From the NCBI RefSeq assembly GCF_003003775.1, contig NZ_PVWJ01000009.1, positions 1-63,987 on the forward strand: a stretch of 63,987 bases of DNA. Direction: 5' to 3'. Below the pieces are notes generated by a model. That model ran no database searches and was not told where the DNA came from. It saw nothing but the letters and a program-made list of their open reading frames with translations. Positions 27,659 to 36,543 of the stretch are shown piece by piece (the stretch's first letter is position 1; each line of letters opens with the position of its first letter). The translations under genes were made by a program, and so were the position numbers. Source of the DNA: Merismopedia glauca CCAP 1448/3. GTDB lineage: Bacteria > Cyanobacteriota > Cyanobacteriia > Cyanobacteriales > CCAP-1448.

Positions 27659-27719
27659 ACTGCTATTGGCAAGTTTTAGATAGAATGGGAAGGTTGTCTG
27701 TAATTTTTATTTAACTTCT

Positions 27720-27899
27720 ATGGCAGTTCCTAAGAAGAAAACCTCCAAATCTAAAAGAGATCAGCGTAAAGCCAATTGGAAACGTAAAGCAGCAGTTGAA
27801 GCCCAAAAGGCTTTGTCATTAGGTAAATCTATCTTAACTGGACGTTCCAAGGGTTTTGTCTATCCAAGTGAAGAGGCATCAGAAGACTCTGAATCTTAA
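27720..27899 (+). CDS. rpmF: 50S ribosomal protein L32
   Basis: 59 residues, the usual bL32 length. It starts [20 protein letters not shown] and continues [19 protein letters not shown] with a cyanobacterial acidic tail [10 protein letters not shown]. It lacks the zinc-binding Cys residues found in some bL32 proteins, as is normal for the Cys-minus form. The ATG at 27720 is preceded by an AT-rich leader. It is a small component of the large ribosomal subunit near the peptidyl transferase region. Confidence 0.95.
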   Translation: MAVPKKKTSKSKRDQRKANWKRKAAVEAQKALSLGKSILTGRSKGFVYPSEEASEDSES

Positions 27900-27940
27900 G
27901 TCTCAGTAGGTGGGTATAATTAAACACCTACAGATTGTAA

Positions 27941-28120
27941 GGGCGGGTTTGTAGGGGCAGGTTTGTAGGGGAGGTTGCGAGTCTGGCGTTGCACGGCAGA
28001 CTTCTAGCAACCGTGCGGGTTTTGCCAGCCAATTGAGCCGAAGCTATCGATATCAAATCAAACCCGCCCTCTTCATCGCAAGTTCAGACGAAGCGATCAA
28101 AATCAAACAAAACCCGCCCT
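27941..28120. repeat. Repeat R1 copy 2, extended
   Basis: It starts GGGCGGGTTT (27941-27950) and ends with two AAACCCGCCCT units (28060-28070 and 28110-28120). The inner core of about 110 bp matches the copy at 3753. A second partial unit with GCGATCAAAATCAAAC has been added at the right. It fills the spacer (27900-28224) between rpmF and purA; nothing else is seen there. Confidence 0.8.
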
Positions 28121-28224
28121 CTTCAGATCGAATTCATGCAAAGCGTTCGCGCGTCAGTTGACACTAACGACAATAGTTGGGGATAATTATAGTTTGTGTA
28201 AACTATACCTTTTTTAATAAACCT

Positions 28225-29559
28225 TTGGCTAACGTTGTTGTGATCGGTGCCCAGTGGGGCGATGAAGGTAAAGGAAAGATAACAGATCTACTCAGTAAAT
28301 CAGCAGATGTTGTCGTTCGTTACCAAGGTGGGGTGAATGCAGGGCATACTGTCGTGGTGGAAGGAGAAACCTTTAAACTACACCTGATCCCTTCAGGAAT
28401 TTTGTATCCTGGTACAGATTGTATAATCGGCTGTGGGACAGTAATAGATCCCCAAATACTTTTGGGTGAACTAGATCGGCTAGAAGCCTTAAAGATCCCT
28501 TTGGGAGACTTATGGATCTCTCAAACCGCCCATGTGACTATGCCTTATCATCGCTTGTTAGATACAGCAGCCGAAGCCAGTCGCGGAAATCAGAAAATTG
28601 GAACCACAGGAAGAGGTATAGGACCAACTTACGCCGACAAGTCAGAGAGAACAGGGATTCGGATTCAGGACTTGATGGATGAAGAATTACTCAAAGAGAA
28701 GCTAGCTTGGACGATTGACTACAAAAATGCCATTCTGGAAAAGCTCTATAATCTGCCACCATTAGATGCAGAAGTTGTAATTTCCGAGTATTTGGGATAC
28801 GCCGATAGATTGCGTCCTTATGTGGTGGATACATCTTTAAAGATTTATGATGCGATCCAACACCGTTTGAATATTTTGTTTGAAGGCGCTCAAGGGACAC
28901 TGTTAGACTTAGATCATGGCACCTATCCTTATGTGACTTCTTCCAATCCTGTAGCAGGTGGTGCGTGTATTGGAACTGGAATCGGTCCTACCACAATTGA
29001 TCGCGTGATTGGGGTAGCTAAAGCCTACACTACCAGAGTCGGAGAAGGACCATTCCCCACCGAACTTGATGGAGAGTTAGGAGAATTGTTGTGCGATCGC
29101 GGTGCGGAATTTGGGACAACTACTGGTCGTCAGCGTCGCTGTGGCTGGTTTGATGGGGTAATTGGTCGTTATGCTGTCCGAATCAACGGTTTGGACTGTC
29201 TGGCTATTACTAAACTTGACGTATTAGACGAAATGGACGAAATCAAAGTCTGTGTCGCTTACGAAATAGATGGGAAAAGCAGACAAGATTTTCCCAGTTC
29301 TGCCCGCGATTTTGCCCATTGTCAGCCAGTTTATGAGACTTTAGCGGGTTGGAAACAATCTACCGCCCATTGTCGCACTTTGGCAGATTTACCAAAAGCG
29401 GCTCAAAATTACTTGACCTTTTTGGCTGAGTATATGGAAGTGCCGATCGCTATTGTTTCTGTAGGTGCAGGTAGGGAGCAAACAATTATTATCGAAGATC
29501 CGATTCACGGTCCCAAACGGGCTTTATTGTACACAGATCGCGACCCAGTTATTGCTTGA
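28225..29559 (+). CDS. purA: Adenylosuccinate synthetase
   Basis: 444 residues from the TTG at 28225. I choose this because the protein family starts (M)[21 protein letters not shown] 16 codons further up would add non-conserved residues. The P-loop-like GDEGKGK, the NAGHTVV loop, [15 protein letters not shown] (near 130), the [12 protein letters not shown] region (near 300) and GAGREQT at the C-terminus are all intact. It makes adenylosuccinate from IMP, aspartate and GTP in AMP synthesis. The TTG start has no clear Shine-Dalgarno, which may keep expression low. Confidence 0.95.
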   Translation: MANVVVIGAQWGDEGKGKITDLLSKSADVVVRYQGGVNAGHTVVVEGETFKLHLIPSGILYPGTDCIIGCGTVIDPQILLGELDRLEALKIPLGDLWISQTAHVTMPYHRLLDTAAEASRGNQKIGTTGRGIGPTYADKSERTGIRIQDLMDEELLKEKLAWTIDYKNAILEKLYNLPPLDAEVVISEYLGYADRLRPYVVDTSLKIYDAIQHRLNILFEGAQGTLLDLDHGTYPYVTSSNPVAGGACIGTGIGPTTIDRVIGVAKAYTTRVGEGPFPTELDGELGELLCDRGAEFGTTTGRQRRCGWFDGVIGRYAVRINGLDCLAITKLDVLDEMDEIKVCVAYEIDGKSRQDFPSSARDFAHCQPVYETLAGWKQSTAHCRTLADLPKAAQNYLTFLAEYMEVPIAIVSVGAGREQTIIIEDPIHGPKRALLYTDRDPVIA

Positions 29560-29642
29560 ATCAATCTAGAATCGCCAGTTTGTAATATCATGTCCGTTGG
29601 CATTGTGTCTCAAAAATGAGAACAATTTACAGGATTTAGGGC

Positions 29643-30944
29643 ATGAGTAGTGAACTGTGGCGACAGGTAAGGATATTGGACTCAGTTTCCAGTAGCGATC
29701 GCATTGCTGATGTGTTGATAACTGATGGGGTAATTCAGGAGGTAGCAGCACCAATTTCTGATTACCCTCCAGGTACAGAGATTCAAGATGGTGCAGGGCT
29801 GGTTTTAGGAACTGGTTTAGTCGATCTATACAGTCATAGTGGCGAACCTGGGTTTGAATCTAGGGAAACCTGGGATTCTCTCAAGCAAGCAGCGACTGCT
29901 GGCGGATTTACTCGCTTAAACATTCTCCCAGATACTCAACCAACTGTAGATCGTCCCTCTCATTTGACTTTGTGGGAACGGAGATACGCAGAAGAAAGTC
30001 ACCGTGTCTCCGCGTCTTTTCCACACAAAGATACATCCCCCCAGATTAGGGGATGGGGAGCAATTACCCAAAAGTTGCAGGGAGAGCAAATGACCGAACT
30101 GGCAGAAATGGCTGCGGCTGGAGTGGTAGGCTTTACTGATGGTCAGCCGATTCGGGATTTATTGCTCTTACAGCGAGTCTTGGAATATGTTAAGCCTTTA
30201 GACAAGCCTATTGCCCTTAGAGCCAGCGATCGGCAGTTAGCAAGTCAGGGAGTAATCAGGGAAGGTTCCATTGCTCTGAGACTGGGTTTACCCATCAATC
30301 CGACCATTTCTGAAACCACATCCCTAGCTGCTATTTTAGAAGTAGTTGCAGTCGTCGGGACTCCAGTCCACATCATGCAAGTTTCGACAGGTAGGGGAGT
30401 AGAGTTAATTAGGCAAGCCAAAACCCAAGGGTTACCGATTACAGCTAGCACGACTTGGATGCATTTATTGCTAGATAGTCAAGATTTATGCAGCTATAAC
30501 CCTAATTTACGGTTAGAACCACCTTTAGGAAATCCTCAAGATCGCATAGAGTTAATTGCAGGGGTAAGATCGGGTATTATTGATGCGATCGCAATCGATC
30601 ACGCACCCTACACCTACGAAGAAAAAACCGTTGCCTTTACTGATGCACCACCAGGGGCGATCGGTTTAGAATTAGCTTTACCCTTATTGTGGCAAGCCTT
30701 TGTCGCTACAGGTCAGTGGTCTGGATTGGAACTTTGGCAGCGTTTGAGTAGCTTTCCCGCCCGATGTTTGGGGCAACAACTATCAGCTATTACCCCTGGA
30801 AATCCGGCTGAATTAACTTTATTTGCGCCCAAAGCTGCTTGGTCAGTTAATTCTCAAACTATACACAGTCTTTCTACTAATACGCCTTGGTGGGGTCAAG
30901 AGCTAACAGGTAGAGTCCTCAAAACCTGGAACCCTAGGACATAG
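29643..30944 (+). CDS. Dihydroorotase-like protein, probably non-catalytic paralogue
   Basis: 433 residues with the amidohydrolase TIM-barrel plan of dihydroorotase. The usual DxHxHxR metal motif reads LVDLYSHSGEPG, so the first His is Tyr and the Arg is Gly. The barrel His usually in LHxST reads MQVSTGRG, and the HAED block reads RASDRQL. Only AIDHAPYT keeps its Asp. I see no carbamylated-Lys motif. It is therefore likely a pseudo-enzyme, perhaps a structural partner for aspartate carbamoyltransferase as known for inactive dihydroorotase homologues. A second paralogue is 1 kb downstream. The stop runs directly into a GGAAGAA array. Confidence 0.8.
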   Translation: MSSELWRQVRILDSVSSSDRIADVLITDGVIQEVAAPISDYPPGTEIQDGAGLVLGTGLVDLYSHSGEPGFESRETWDSLKQAATAGGFTRLNILPDTQPTVDRPSHLTLWERRYAEESHRVSASFPHKDTSPQIRGWGAITQKLQGEQMTELAEMAAAGVVGFTDGQPIRDLLLLQRVLEYVKPLDKPIALRASDRQLASQGVIREGSIALRLGLPINPTISETTSLAAILEVVAVVGTPVHIMQVSTGRGVELIRQAKTQGLPITASTTWMHLLLDSQDLCSYNPNLRLEPPLGNPQDRIELIAGVRSGIIDAIAIDHAPYTYEEKTVAFTDAPPGAIGLELALPLLWQAFVATGQWSGLELWQRLSSFPARCLGQQLSAITPGNPAELTLFAPKAAWSVNSQTIHSLSTNTPWWGQELTGRVLKTWNPRT

Positions 30945-31125
30945 AAGGAAGAAGGAAGAAGGAAGAAGGAAGAAGGAAGAAGGAAGAAGGAAGAAGGAAG
31001 AAGGGGGATGGGGACACAGAGACACTCCAGACACGGAGATCGAAATAATAAGTTTATCAGTGCCCAATGCCCGATGCCCGATGCCCAATCAACCATCAAC
31101 CATCAACCATCAACCATTAACCATT
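30945..31125. repeat. Three adjacent heptamer arrays
   Basis: Three 7-bp families lie side by side in the gap between dihydroorotase-like and lepB 3' ends. They are AAGGAAG about 8.5 times (30945-31004), TGCCCAA/TGCCCGA four times (31061-31088) and AACCATC/AACCATT five times (31091-31125). No coding sequence is seen in the 193-bp spacer. Confidence 0.9.
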
Positions 31126-31137
31126 AACAATAATCCC

Positions 31138-31725
31138 TTAAGAAGTTGGTTGAAGTACTTCATTAGGAGTATTAGGCTTTGATTCTTCACTCAATCCGCC
31201 CATCCGATCTAAAGGCCAAAAACGTAATACAGCTTTACCTATGATTTTTTCTCGTGGGACGAATCCCCAGTAATGGCTATCGTAACTATTATTGCGATTA
31301 TCGCCTAAAACTAAATATTGATTAGGAGGAACACTGACAGGTCCAAAATTGTAGCGGGGCTGTTCTTGAATATAATTTTCTGTCAAAGCTTTACCATTAA
31401 TATAAACTTTACCACCTCTAACTTCAACTTTGTCACCTGGTACGCCAATGACTCGTTTAATAAAAGCATCGTGATAGTTTTGCTTTTGTAGCTCTTCTGT
31501 GGGATCGAACACCACAATATCTTGCCGTTCTGGGTTTTTCAAGTGATAGCTGACTTTATCAACGATTAAGCGATCGTTAATTTGCAAAGTTGGTAGCATT
31601 GAACCAGAGGGAATATAGCGGGCTTCAGCTACAAATTGGCGAATACCTAAAGCTAATATGGCGCTTAGAGCCAGGGTTTTAGCTAATTCAATGCCAATAT
31701 TTTCAGATTTTGATGGTACGGTCAT
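31138..31725 (-). CDS. lepB: Signal peptidase I
   Basis: 195 residues. It has one N-terminal membrane helix (about 12-30, TLALSAILALGIRQFV) and the catalytic Ser in PSGSMLPTL (near 38). The general-base Lys lies in FIKRVIGVPGD (near 90), and LGDNRNNSYDSHYWG (box E) is near 143. It removes signal peptides from exported proteins at the cytoplasmic or thylakoid membrane. All catalytic boxes are present. It lies between, and opposite to, the two dihydroorotase paralogues. Confidence 0.95.
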   Translation of the reverse strand: MTVPSKSENIGIELAKTLALSAILALGIRQFVAEARYIPSGSMLPTLQINDRLIVDKVSYHLKNPERQDIVVFDPTEELQKQNYHDAFIKRVIGVPGDKVEVRGGKVYINGKALTENYIQEQPRYNFGPVSVPPNQYLVLGDNRNNSYDSHYWGFVPREKIIGKAVLRFWPLDRMGGLSEESKPNTPNEVLQPTS

Positions 31726-31922
31726 ATATTGTATTCGACAGGAGTTATTTATTATTTTACTGATTTACTAAACTACAAGGTTGCCCAAGATAACTTCGCA
31801 CAATTAGCAATTACCAATTAGGGATTCAGAAATTTCTCCATCCCTTGGGCTTACTTGTACTAAGCTTTGTCAAAGTAGCACTAGTCGAAGTCCAATCATC
31901 CACACTTTTCGTGAGTCGGCTT

Positions 31923-33242
31923 ATGTCTGTAAATAATACCCTATTAATTCGCAATGCTTGTATTCTCTTACCTAATGGTAATTTTTTGACTGGAGATGTT
32001 GAGGTTCGAGGCAAAATTATTGCTCAAGTTGCCCCAAAGTTATTAGTTTCTCAGGTAGATAGGGAAATAGACGCGACAGGTTTAACTTTGTTGCCAGGAG
32101 TTATCGATCCTCAAGTTCATTTTAGAGAACCAGGATTGGAACATAAGGAAGATTTATTTACTGCTAGTTGTGCTTGCGCTAGAGGGGGAGTCACTTCATT
32201 TCTAGAAATGCCGAATACTAAGCCTTTGACTACTACTCAAGCGGCGTTAGATGATAAGTTACAACGGGCGGCGAGTAAATGTTTAGTCAATTATGGCTTT
32301 TTTATGGGGGCAACTCCAGAAAATTTGCCAGATTTACTTGTTGCTAATCCTACTTGTGGGATTAAAATTTTTATGGGTTCGGCTCACGGCGATTTACTAG
32401 TAGATAATAAATCAGCTTTAGAGCCGATTTTTGCCCAAGGAGATCGATTAATTGCCGTTCATGCTGAAGATCAAGCCAGAATTAATCAAAGACGCTTAGA
32501 ATTTGCCGGAACTACAGATCCTGCTGTTCATTCTCAAATTCAAGATAATCAGGCGGCGTTACTCGCAACTCAACTAGCTTTGGGATTATCGAAGAAATAT
32601 CACAGAAGATTGCATATTTTGCACCTATCTACTGCCGAAGAAGCCGAGTTACTGCGTCAAGATAAACCTAGTTGGGTGACAGCAGAAGTTACCCCCCAGC
32701 ATTTATTACTCAATACTAGTGCTTACGCTAAAATTGGCACTCTAGCGCAGATGAATCCGCCCTTGCGATCGCCCCACGATAACGAAGTTTTGTGGCAAGC
32801 TTTATTAGATGGGGTAATTGACTTCATTGCCACAGATCATGCCCCCCACACCCTAGAGGAAAAAGCTAAGGGTTACCCCAATACCCCTTCAGGAATGCCT
32901 GGAGTTGAGACTTCTTTACCCCTGATGCTCACCCAAGCGATGCAAGGTAAGTGTAGCGTACCTCAAGTCTCTAACTGGATGTCTAGCGCCGTAGCCAAGG
33001 CTTATCAGATTCCCAATAAAGGCATTATCGCCCCTGGTTTTGATGCAGACTTAGTTTTAGTAGATTTAGAGACTTATCATCCGGTTTTGCGAGAGGAATT
33101 ACAAACTAAATGCGGTTGGAGTCCATTTGAAGGTTGGAATCTGACGGGATGGCCGATCGTAACTATTGTAGGCGGTCAAGTTGTCTATGAAAGAGGTCAA
33201 CTTCACACCGAAGTGCGGGGAGAAGCTTTGAGTTTTGGGTAG
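31923..33242 (+). CDS. pyrC: Dihydroorotase (likely active paralogue)
   Basis: 439 residues from ATG 31923 (MSVNNTLLIRN). An upstream in-frame extension of 26 codons is not conserved-looking. It retains most metal and substrate motifs: DPQVHFREPG (the first metal His is Gln, the second His and Arg kept), GIKIFMGSAHG with the Lys expected to be carbamylated, AVHAED, LHLSTAEE and ATDHAPHT. It should close carbamoyl aspartate to dihydroorotate in pyrimidine synthesis. The His-to-Gln change is notable and may be subfamily-typical; I cannot check here. Confidence 0.88.
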   Translation: MSVNNTLLIRNACILLPNGNFLTGDVEVRGKIIAQVAPKLLVSQVDREIDATGLTLLPGVIDPQVHFREPGLEHKEDLFTASCACARGGVTSFLEMPNTKPLTTTQAALDDKLQRAASKCLVNYGFFMGATPENLPDLLVANPTCGIKIFMGSAHGDLLVDNKSALEPIFAQGDRLIAVHAEDQARINQRRLEFAGTTDPAVHSQIQDNQAALLATQLALGLSKKYHRRLHILHLSTAEEAELLRQDKPSWVTAEVTPQHLLLNTSAYAKIGTLAQMNPPLRSPHDNEVLWQALLDGVIDFIATDHAPHTLEEKAKGYPNTPSGMPGVETSLPLMLTQAMQGKCSVPQVSNWMSSAVAKAYQIPNKGIIAPGFDADLVLVDLETYHPVLREELQTKCGWSPFEGWNLTGWPIVTIVGGQVVYERGQLHTEVRGEALSFG

Positions 33243-33420
33243 ATATTCGATCTAACCGTTCAAATAACCTAATTTATGACGAAATAAGATCTTTAGAGTT
33301 CGTCTAGACTCACCCTACTATGAGATTAGGGATAATTTTAGCATCCAACTATTTGTGTCAGAATCGATTTGGGGCGATCGCTGCGGCTTCTCCTCAATCA
33401 ACTGCAACTAAACTGGAACT

Positions 33421-34929
33421 ATGGCTAGAGACTTACGGGGATTTCTGAAATTACTAGAAACCAAAGGACAACTGCAAAAAATAGACGCTTTAGTCGATCC
33501 AGATTTAGAAATAGCTGAGATTTCTAACCGAATGTTACAGCAAGGCGGCCCAGGGTTACTCTTTACCAACGTCAAAGGTACTCCTCATCCAGTCGCAATC
33601 AACTTGATGGGAACGGTAGAGAGGATCTGTTGGGCGATGAACCTGGAACATCCCCTAGAATTGGAAGATTTGGGTAGAAAATTAGCTTTATTGCAGCAAC
33701 CAAAGCCCCCTAAGAAAATCTCTCAAGCCGTAGAATTCGGTAAAGTTCTGTTTGACGTTCTCAAAGCTAAACCAGGTCGAGACTTTTTCCCAGCTTGCCA
33801 GCAGGTAGTAATTAAAGATGAAGCTGTAGATTTAAATAAATTGCCTTTAATTCGTCCCTACATAGGAGATGCAGGCAAAATAATCACGTTGGGATTGGTA
33901 ATAACCAAAGATTGCGAAACCGGAACCCCAAATGTCGGGGTATACAGGTTGCAGTTGCAATCGCACAATACCATGACAGTTCACTGGCTGTCGGTGCGGG
34001 GTGGCGCGAGACACTTGAGGAAAGCCGCAGAACAAGGGAAAAAACTGGAAGTAGCTATAGCCCTAGGGGTCGATCCCCTAATTATCATGGCAGCAGCTAC
34101 CCCCATCCCCGTAGACCTGTCAGAATGGCTATTTGCAGGGTTATACGGCGGATCTGGAGTCCAGCTAGCTAAGTGTAAAACCGTAGATTTAGAAGTTCCC
34201 GCCGATTCCGAGTTTGTTTTAGAAGGAACTATTACCCCAGGGGAAGTATTACCAGATGGCCCCTTTGGCGATCATATGGGATATTACGGCGGCGTGGAAG
34301 ATTCCCCCTTAATTCGGTTCCAATGCGTCACCCACCGCAAAGATCCGATATATTTGACCACATTTAGCGGTCGTCCCCCCAAAGAAGAAGCCATGATGGC
34401 GATCGCCCTCAACCGGATCTACACCCCCATTTTACGGCAACAAGTCTCGGAAATAGTCGATTTCTTCCTCCCGATGGAAGCCTTGAGCTACAAAATGGCG
34501 ATTATCTCCATCGATAAAGCCTATCCAGGACAAGCCCGTCGCGCAGCTTTAGCTTTCTGGAGTGCCCTACCCCAATTTACCTATACTAAGTTTGTAGTAG
34601 TGGTAGATAAAGACATTAATATCAGAGATCCGCGTCAGGTAGTTTGGGCGATTAGTTCTAAAGTAGACCCCTCCAGAGATGTATTTATCCTTCCCGATAC
34701 ACCTTTTGACACTTTAGACTTCGCCAGTCAAAAAATCGGTTTAGGTGGACGCATGGGAATCGATGCGACTACCAAAATCCCGCCAGAAACCAACCATGAA
34801 TGGGGTGAACCCTTAGAATCAGATCCAGATGTCGCAGATATGGTAACCAGGCGTTGGGCAGAATACGGCTTGGGCGATTTAGATTTGAAAGAGGTCAATC
34901 CTAATTTGTTTGGGTATGACATGAAGTAG
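33421..34929 (+). CDS. UbiD-family decarboxylase
   Basis: 502 residues, full length for UbiD. It starts MARDLRGFLKLLETKGQL. The prenylated-FMN and Mn/K-binding segments appear at NVGVYRLQLQSHNTM (near 162), HWLSVRGGARHL (near 182) and PDGPFGDHMGYYGG (near 280). The E-R-E catalytic triad region lies in the EGTITPGEVLPDGP block. It should decarboxylate an aromatic or alpha,beta-unsaturated acid with prenyl-FMN. In cyanobacteria the substrate of this conserved member (plastoquinone pathway is one proposal) is not settled. The last 176 codons are duplicated at about 35775-36301. Confidence 0.92.
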   Translation: MARDLRGFLKLLETKGQLQKIDALVDPDLEIAEISNRMLQQGGPGLLFTNVKGTPHPVAINLMGTVERICWAMNLEHPLELEDLGRKLALLQQPKPPKKISQAVEFGKVLFDVLKAKPGRDFFPACQQVVIKDEAVDLNKLPLIRPYIGDAGKIITLGLVITKDCETGTPNVGVYRLQLQSHNTMTVHWLSVRGGARHLRKAAEQGKKLEVAIALGVDPLIIMAAATPIPVDLSEWLFAGLYGGSGVQLAKCKTVDLEVPADSEFVLEGTITPGEVLPDGPFGDHMGYYGGVEDSPLIRFQCVTHRKDPIYLTTFSGRPPKEEAMMAIALNRIYTPILRQQVSEIVDFFLPMEALSYKMAIISIDKAYPGQARRAALAFWSALPQFTYTKFVVVVDKDINIRDPRQVVWAISSKVDPSRDVFILPDTPFDTLDFASQKIGLGGRMGIDATTKIPPETNHEWGEPLESDPDVADMVTRRWAEYGLGDLDLKEVNPNLFGYDMK

Positions 34930-35045
34930 AGAAGTTTCCCGTGAAAATCTATTTAAGATATTTTCCTCAACTTTACCAGACAGTTTCTGGCTATCATAGT
35001 TCAATAAGACAAAATTTTCTGCAAAAGCTATTGTTGTTTCCCCGT

Positions 35046-35162
35046 TTTGTTGAGTTTAATACCAATTCACTATTTATCTGCTACATTTTAATCCTCGGTA
35101 GGGGCGCAACGCGTTGCGCCCCTACCCAGAATTGTCGCATCTCTAAGGTTTGTTGAGTTTAA
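35046..35162. mobile_element. Palindrome-bearing element flanked by 14-bp direct repeats
   Basis: The 14-mer TTTGTTGAGTTTAA occurs at 35046-35059 and again at 35149-35162. Between them lie 89 bp starting TACCAATTCAC, with the perfect 28-bp palindrome (35098-35125, half-site GTAGGGGCGCAACG) and ending CTCTAAGG. Most of the arm (AGAGATGCGACAAT… in reverse) matches the element at 5881. Direct repeats flanking a non-coding element suggest insertion or slippage. The right repeat ends three bases before the brnT start codon. Confidence 0.65.
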
Positions 35163-35165
35163 CCC

Positions 35166-35453
35166 ATGAATTTTGAGTGGGATGAGCCAAAAAATCAGAT
35201 TAATATCGATAAACATGGCTTTGATTTTGCCGATGCATACCGAGTTTTCAATCTGCCAATGGTGGTTGACCTGGATGAGTGCAGCACCTATGGTGAAGAT
35301 CGATGGATTGGAATCGGACTGCTAGATGCGCGTGTAGTGGTTATTGTCTTCACCGAACCTGATGAAAAAACAACTCGTATTATTTCCTTAAGAAAAGCAC
35401 TCTCTCACGAAAGGAAGCGTTATGAGCAATATCTCCAGAACGGATTGGTCTAG
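35166..35453 (+). CDS. brnT: BrnT-family toxin (type II toxin-antitoxin)
   Basis: 95 residues. It has the BrnT hallmarks FEWDEPKNQINIDKHG at the N-terminus, a central RWIGIGLL strand and RIISLRKALSHERKRYE near the C-terminus. BrnT is a RelE-fold ribonuclease that blocks translation and is held by BrnA. It overlaps brnA by 32 bases, the usual toxin-first order. The gene sits between the complete ubiD and its truncated copy, directly after a palindromic element, consistent with arrival as a small cassette. Confidence 0.88.
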   Translation: MNFEWDEPKNQINIDKHGFDFADAYRVFNLPMVVDLDECSTYGEDRWIGIGLLDARVVVIVFTEPDEKTTRIISLRKALSHERKRYEQYLQNGLV

Positions 35454-35703
35454 AATTGATGCTATGGGGGACGATAATATCGACACGTCAGATATCCCGC
35501 CTCTTACAGACAAGTTTTTCTCAAATGCTAAGCTGCGAATACCTTCGTCATCGGTGGCTACAGTGGCAGTTAATGTTGATTCTGAGACACTAGCTTGGTT
35601 TCAATCAAAAGGTGAAGAGGCTGCACCACATATGGCTGCTGCGCTCAAAATTTATGCAGAAGCACAGAAGACCTCTGCTACTATTGTGCGTCAGTCAGCT
35701 TAG
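35422..35703 (+). CDS. brnA: BrnA-family antitoxin
   Basis: 93 residues. The N-terminal region WSRIDAMGDDNIDTSDIPPL is the toxin-binding segment typical of BrnA. The C-terminal half, VAVNVDSETLAWFQSKGEEA then MAAALKIYAEAQK, is the ribbon-helix-helix-type DNA-binding domain. It neutralises BrnT and should repress the brnTA promoter. Start ATG 35422 lies inside brnT. About 65 bp of unrelated sequence follows before the truncated ubiD copy begins. Confidence 0.85.
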   Translation: MSNISRTDWSRIDAMGDDNIDTSDIPPLTDKFFSNAKLRIPSSSVATVAVNVDSETLAWFQSKGEEAAPHMAAALKIYAEAQKTSATIVRQSA

Positions 35704-35774
35704 CTATAAGTTCCGACGAACAGAACAAAGACTTGTTTTACTCGATGAAGATCTTTGGTATGTGCGATGGCATC

Positions 35775-36301
35775 GCCCTCAACCGGATCTACACCCCCAT
35801 TTTACGACAGCAAGTCTCGGAAATAGTCGATTTCTTCTTGCCAATGGAAGCCTTGAGCTACAAAATGGCAATTATCTCCATCGATAAAGCTTATCCAGGG
35901 CAAGCGCGTCGCGCAGCTTTAGCTTTCTGGAGTGCCCTACCCCAGTTTACCTACACTAAGTTCGTCGTAGTAGTAGATAAAGACATTAATATTAGAGATC
36001 CGCGTCAGGTAGTTTGGGCGATTAGTTCTAAAGTAGACCCTTCTAGAGATGTATTTATCCTTCCCGATACACCTTTTGACACGTTAGATTTTGCCAGTCA
36101 GAAAATTGGTTTGGGGGGACGCATGGGAATCGATGCGACTACCAAAATCCCGCCAGAAACAAATCACGAATGGGGTGAACCTTTAGAATCAGATCCAGAC
36201 GTAGCGGCGATGGTAACCAGGCGTTGGGCAGAATATGGCTTGGGAGATTTGGATTTGAAAGAGGTGAATCCCAACTTGTTTGGGTATGACATTAAGTATT
36301 A
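35775..36301 (+). pseudogene. 5'-truncated second copy of ubiD
   Basis: From ATCGCCCTCAACCGG to the stop it repeats the last ~176 codons of the ubiD gene at 34402-34929. By eye there are about 40 base differences over 527 bp, almost all at third codon positions. Only two residues change inside (VADMV to VAAMV, GYDMK to GYDIK) and one Tyr is added at the end. The N-terminal two thirds, with the cofactor site, are missing, so it cannot be an active enzyme. An open frame continues upstream to about 35733, giving a possible 189-residue product. The synonymous pattern says it diverged while still part of a functional gene. Confidence 0.88.
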
Positions 36302-36433
36302 GAATGATAATTATCAATATGCCCATTTAAAGCGGTTATTTGCGGTTTCCGTTGGGTTTCCTTCGTCAAACTAACCTACGGGCGATGGGCGATCGCACTA
36401 GCAGTTTTTTAGGTGGTTTTTCCACAGAATCAC

Positions 36434-36481
36434 ATCCAGAAAAATTCTGGATAATATGACTATTAGGTATATTATCCAGAA
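36434..36481. promoter_or_regulatory. Triple half-site palindromic operator
   Basis: ATCCAGAA (36434-36441), TTCTGGATAATAT (36445-36457) and ATATTATCCAGAA (36469-36481). The first pair makes a perfect palindrome with a 3-bp centre. The second pair makes a perfect 13-bp inverted repeat around 11 bp. The shared middle half-site suggests cooperative binding of a dimeric repressor. It ends 62 bp before the ATG at 36544. Confidence 0.6.
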
Positions 36482-36543
36482 AATTTATTGTTACCATCGT
36501 GTAATACACCGAAAGTAATGTTTCTTCTTGAGAAGGCTTTGTA

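Noticed and set aside
30945-31125. Possible CRISPR array
   Set aside because: Units are 7 bp in direct tandem with no spacers; no cas genes are in the window.
35612-35887. Plus-strand frame bridging brnA and the ubiD fragment
   Set aside because: It is out of frame with both real coding sequences and is made of their shadows.
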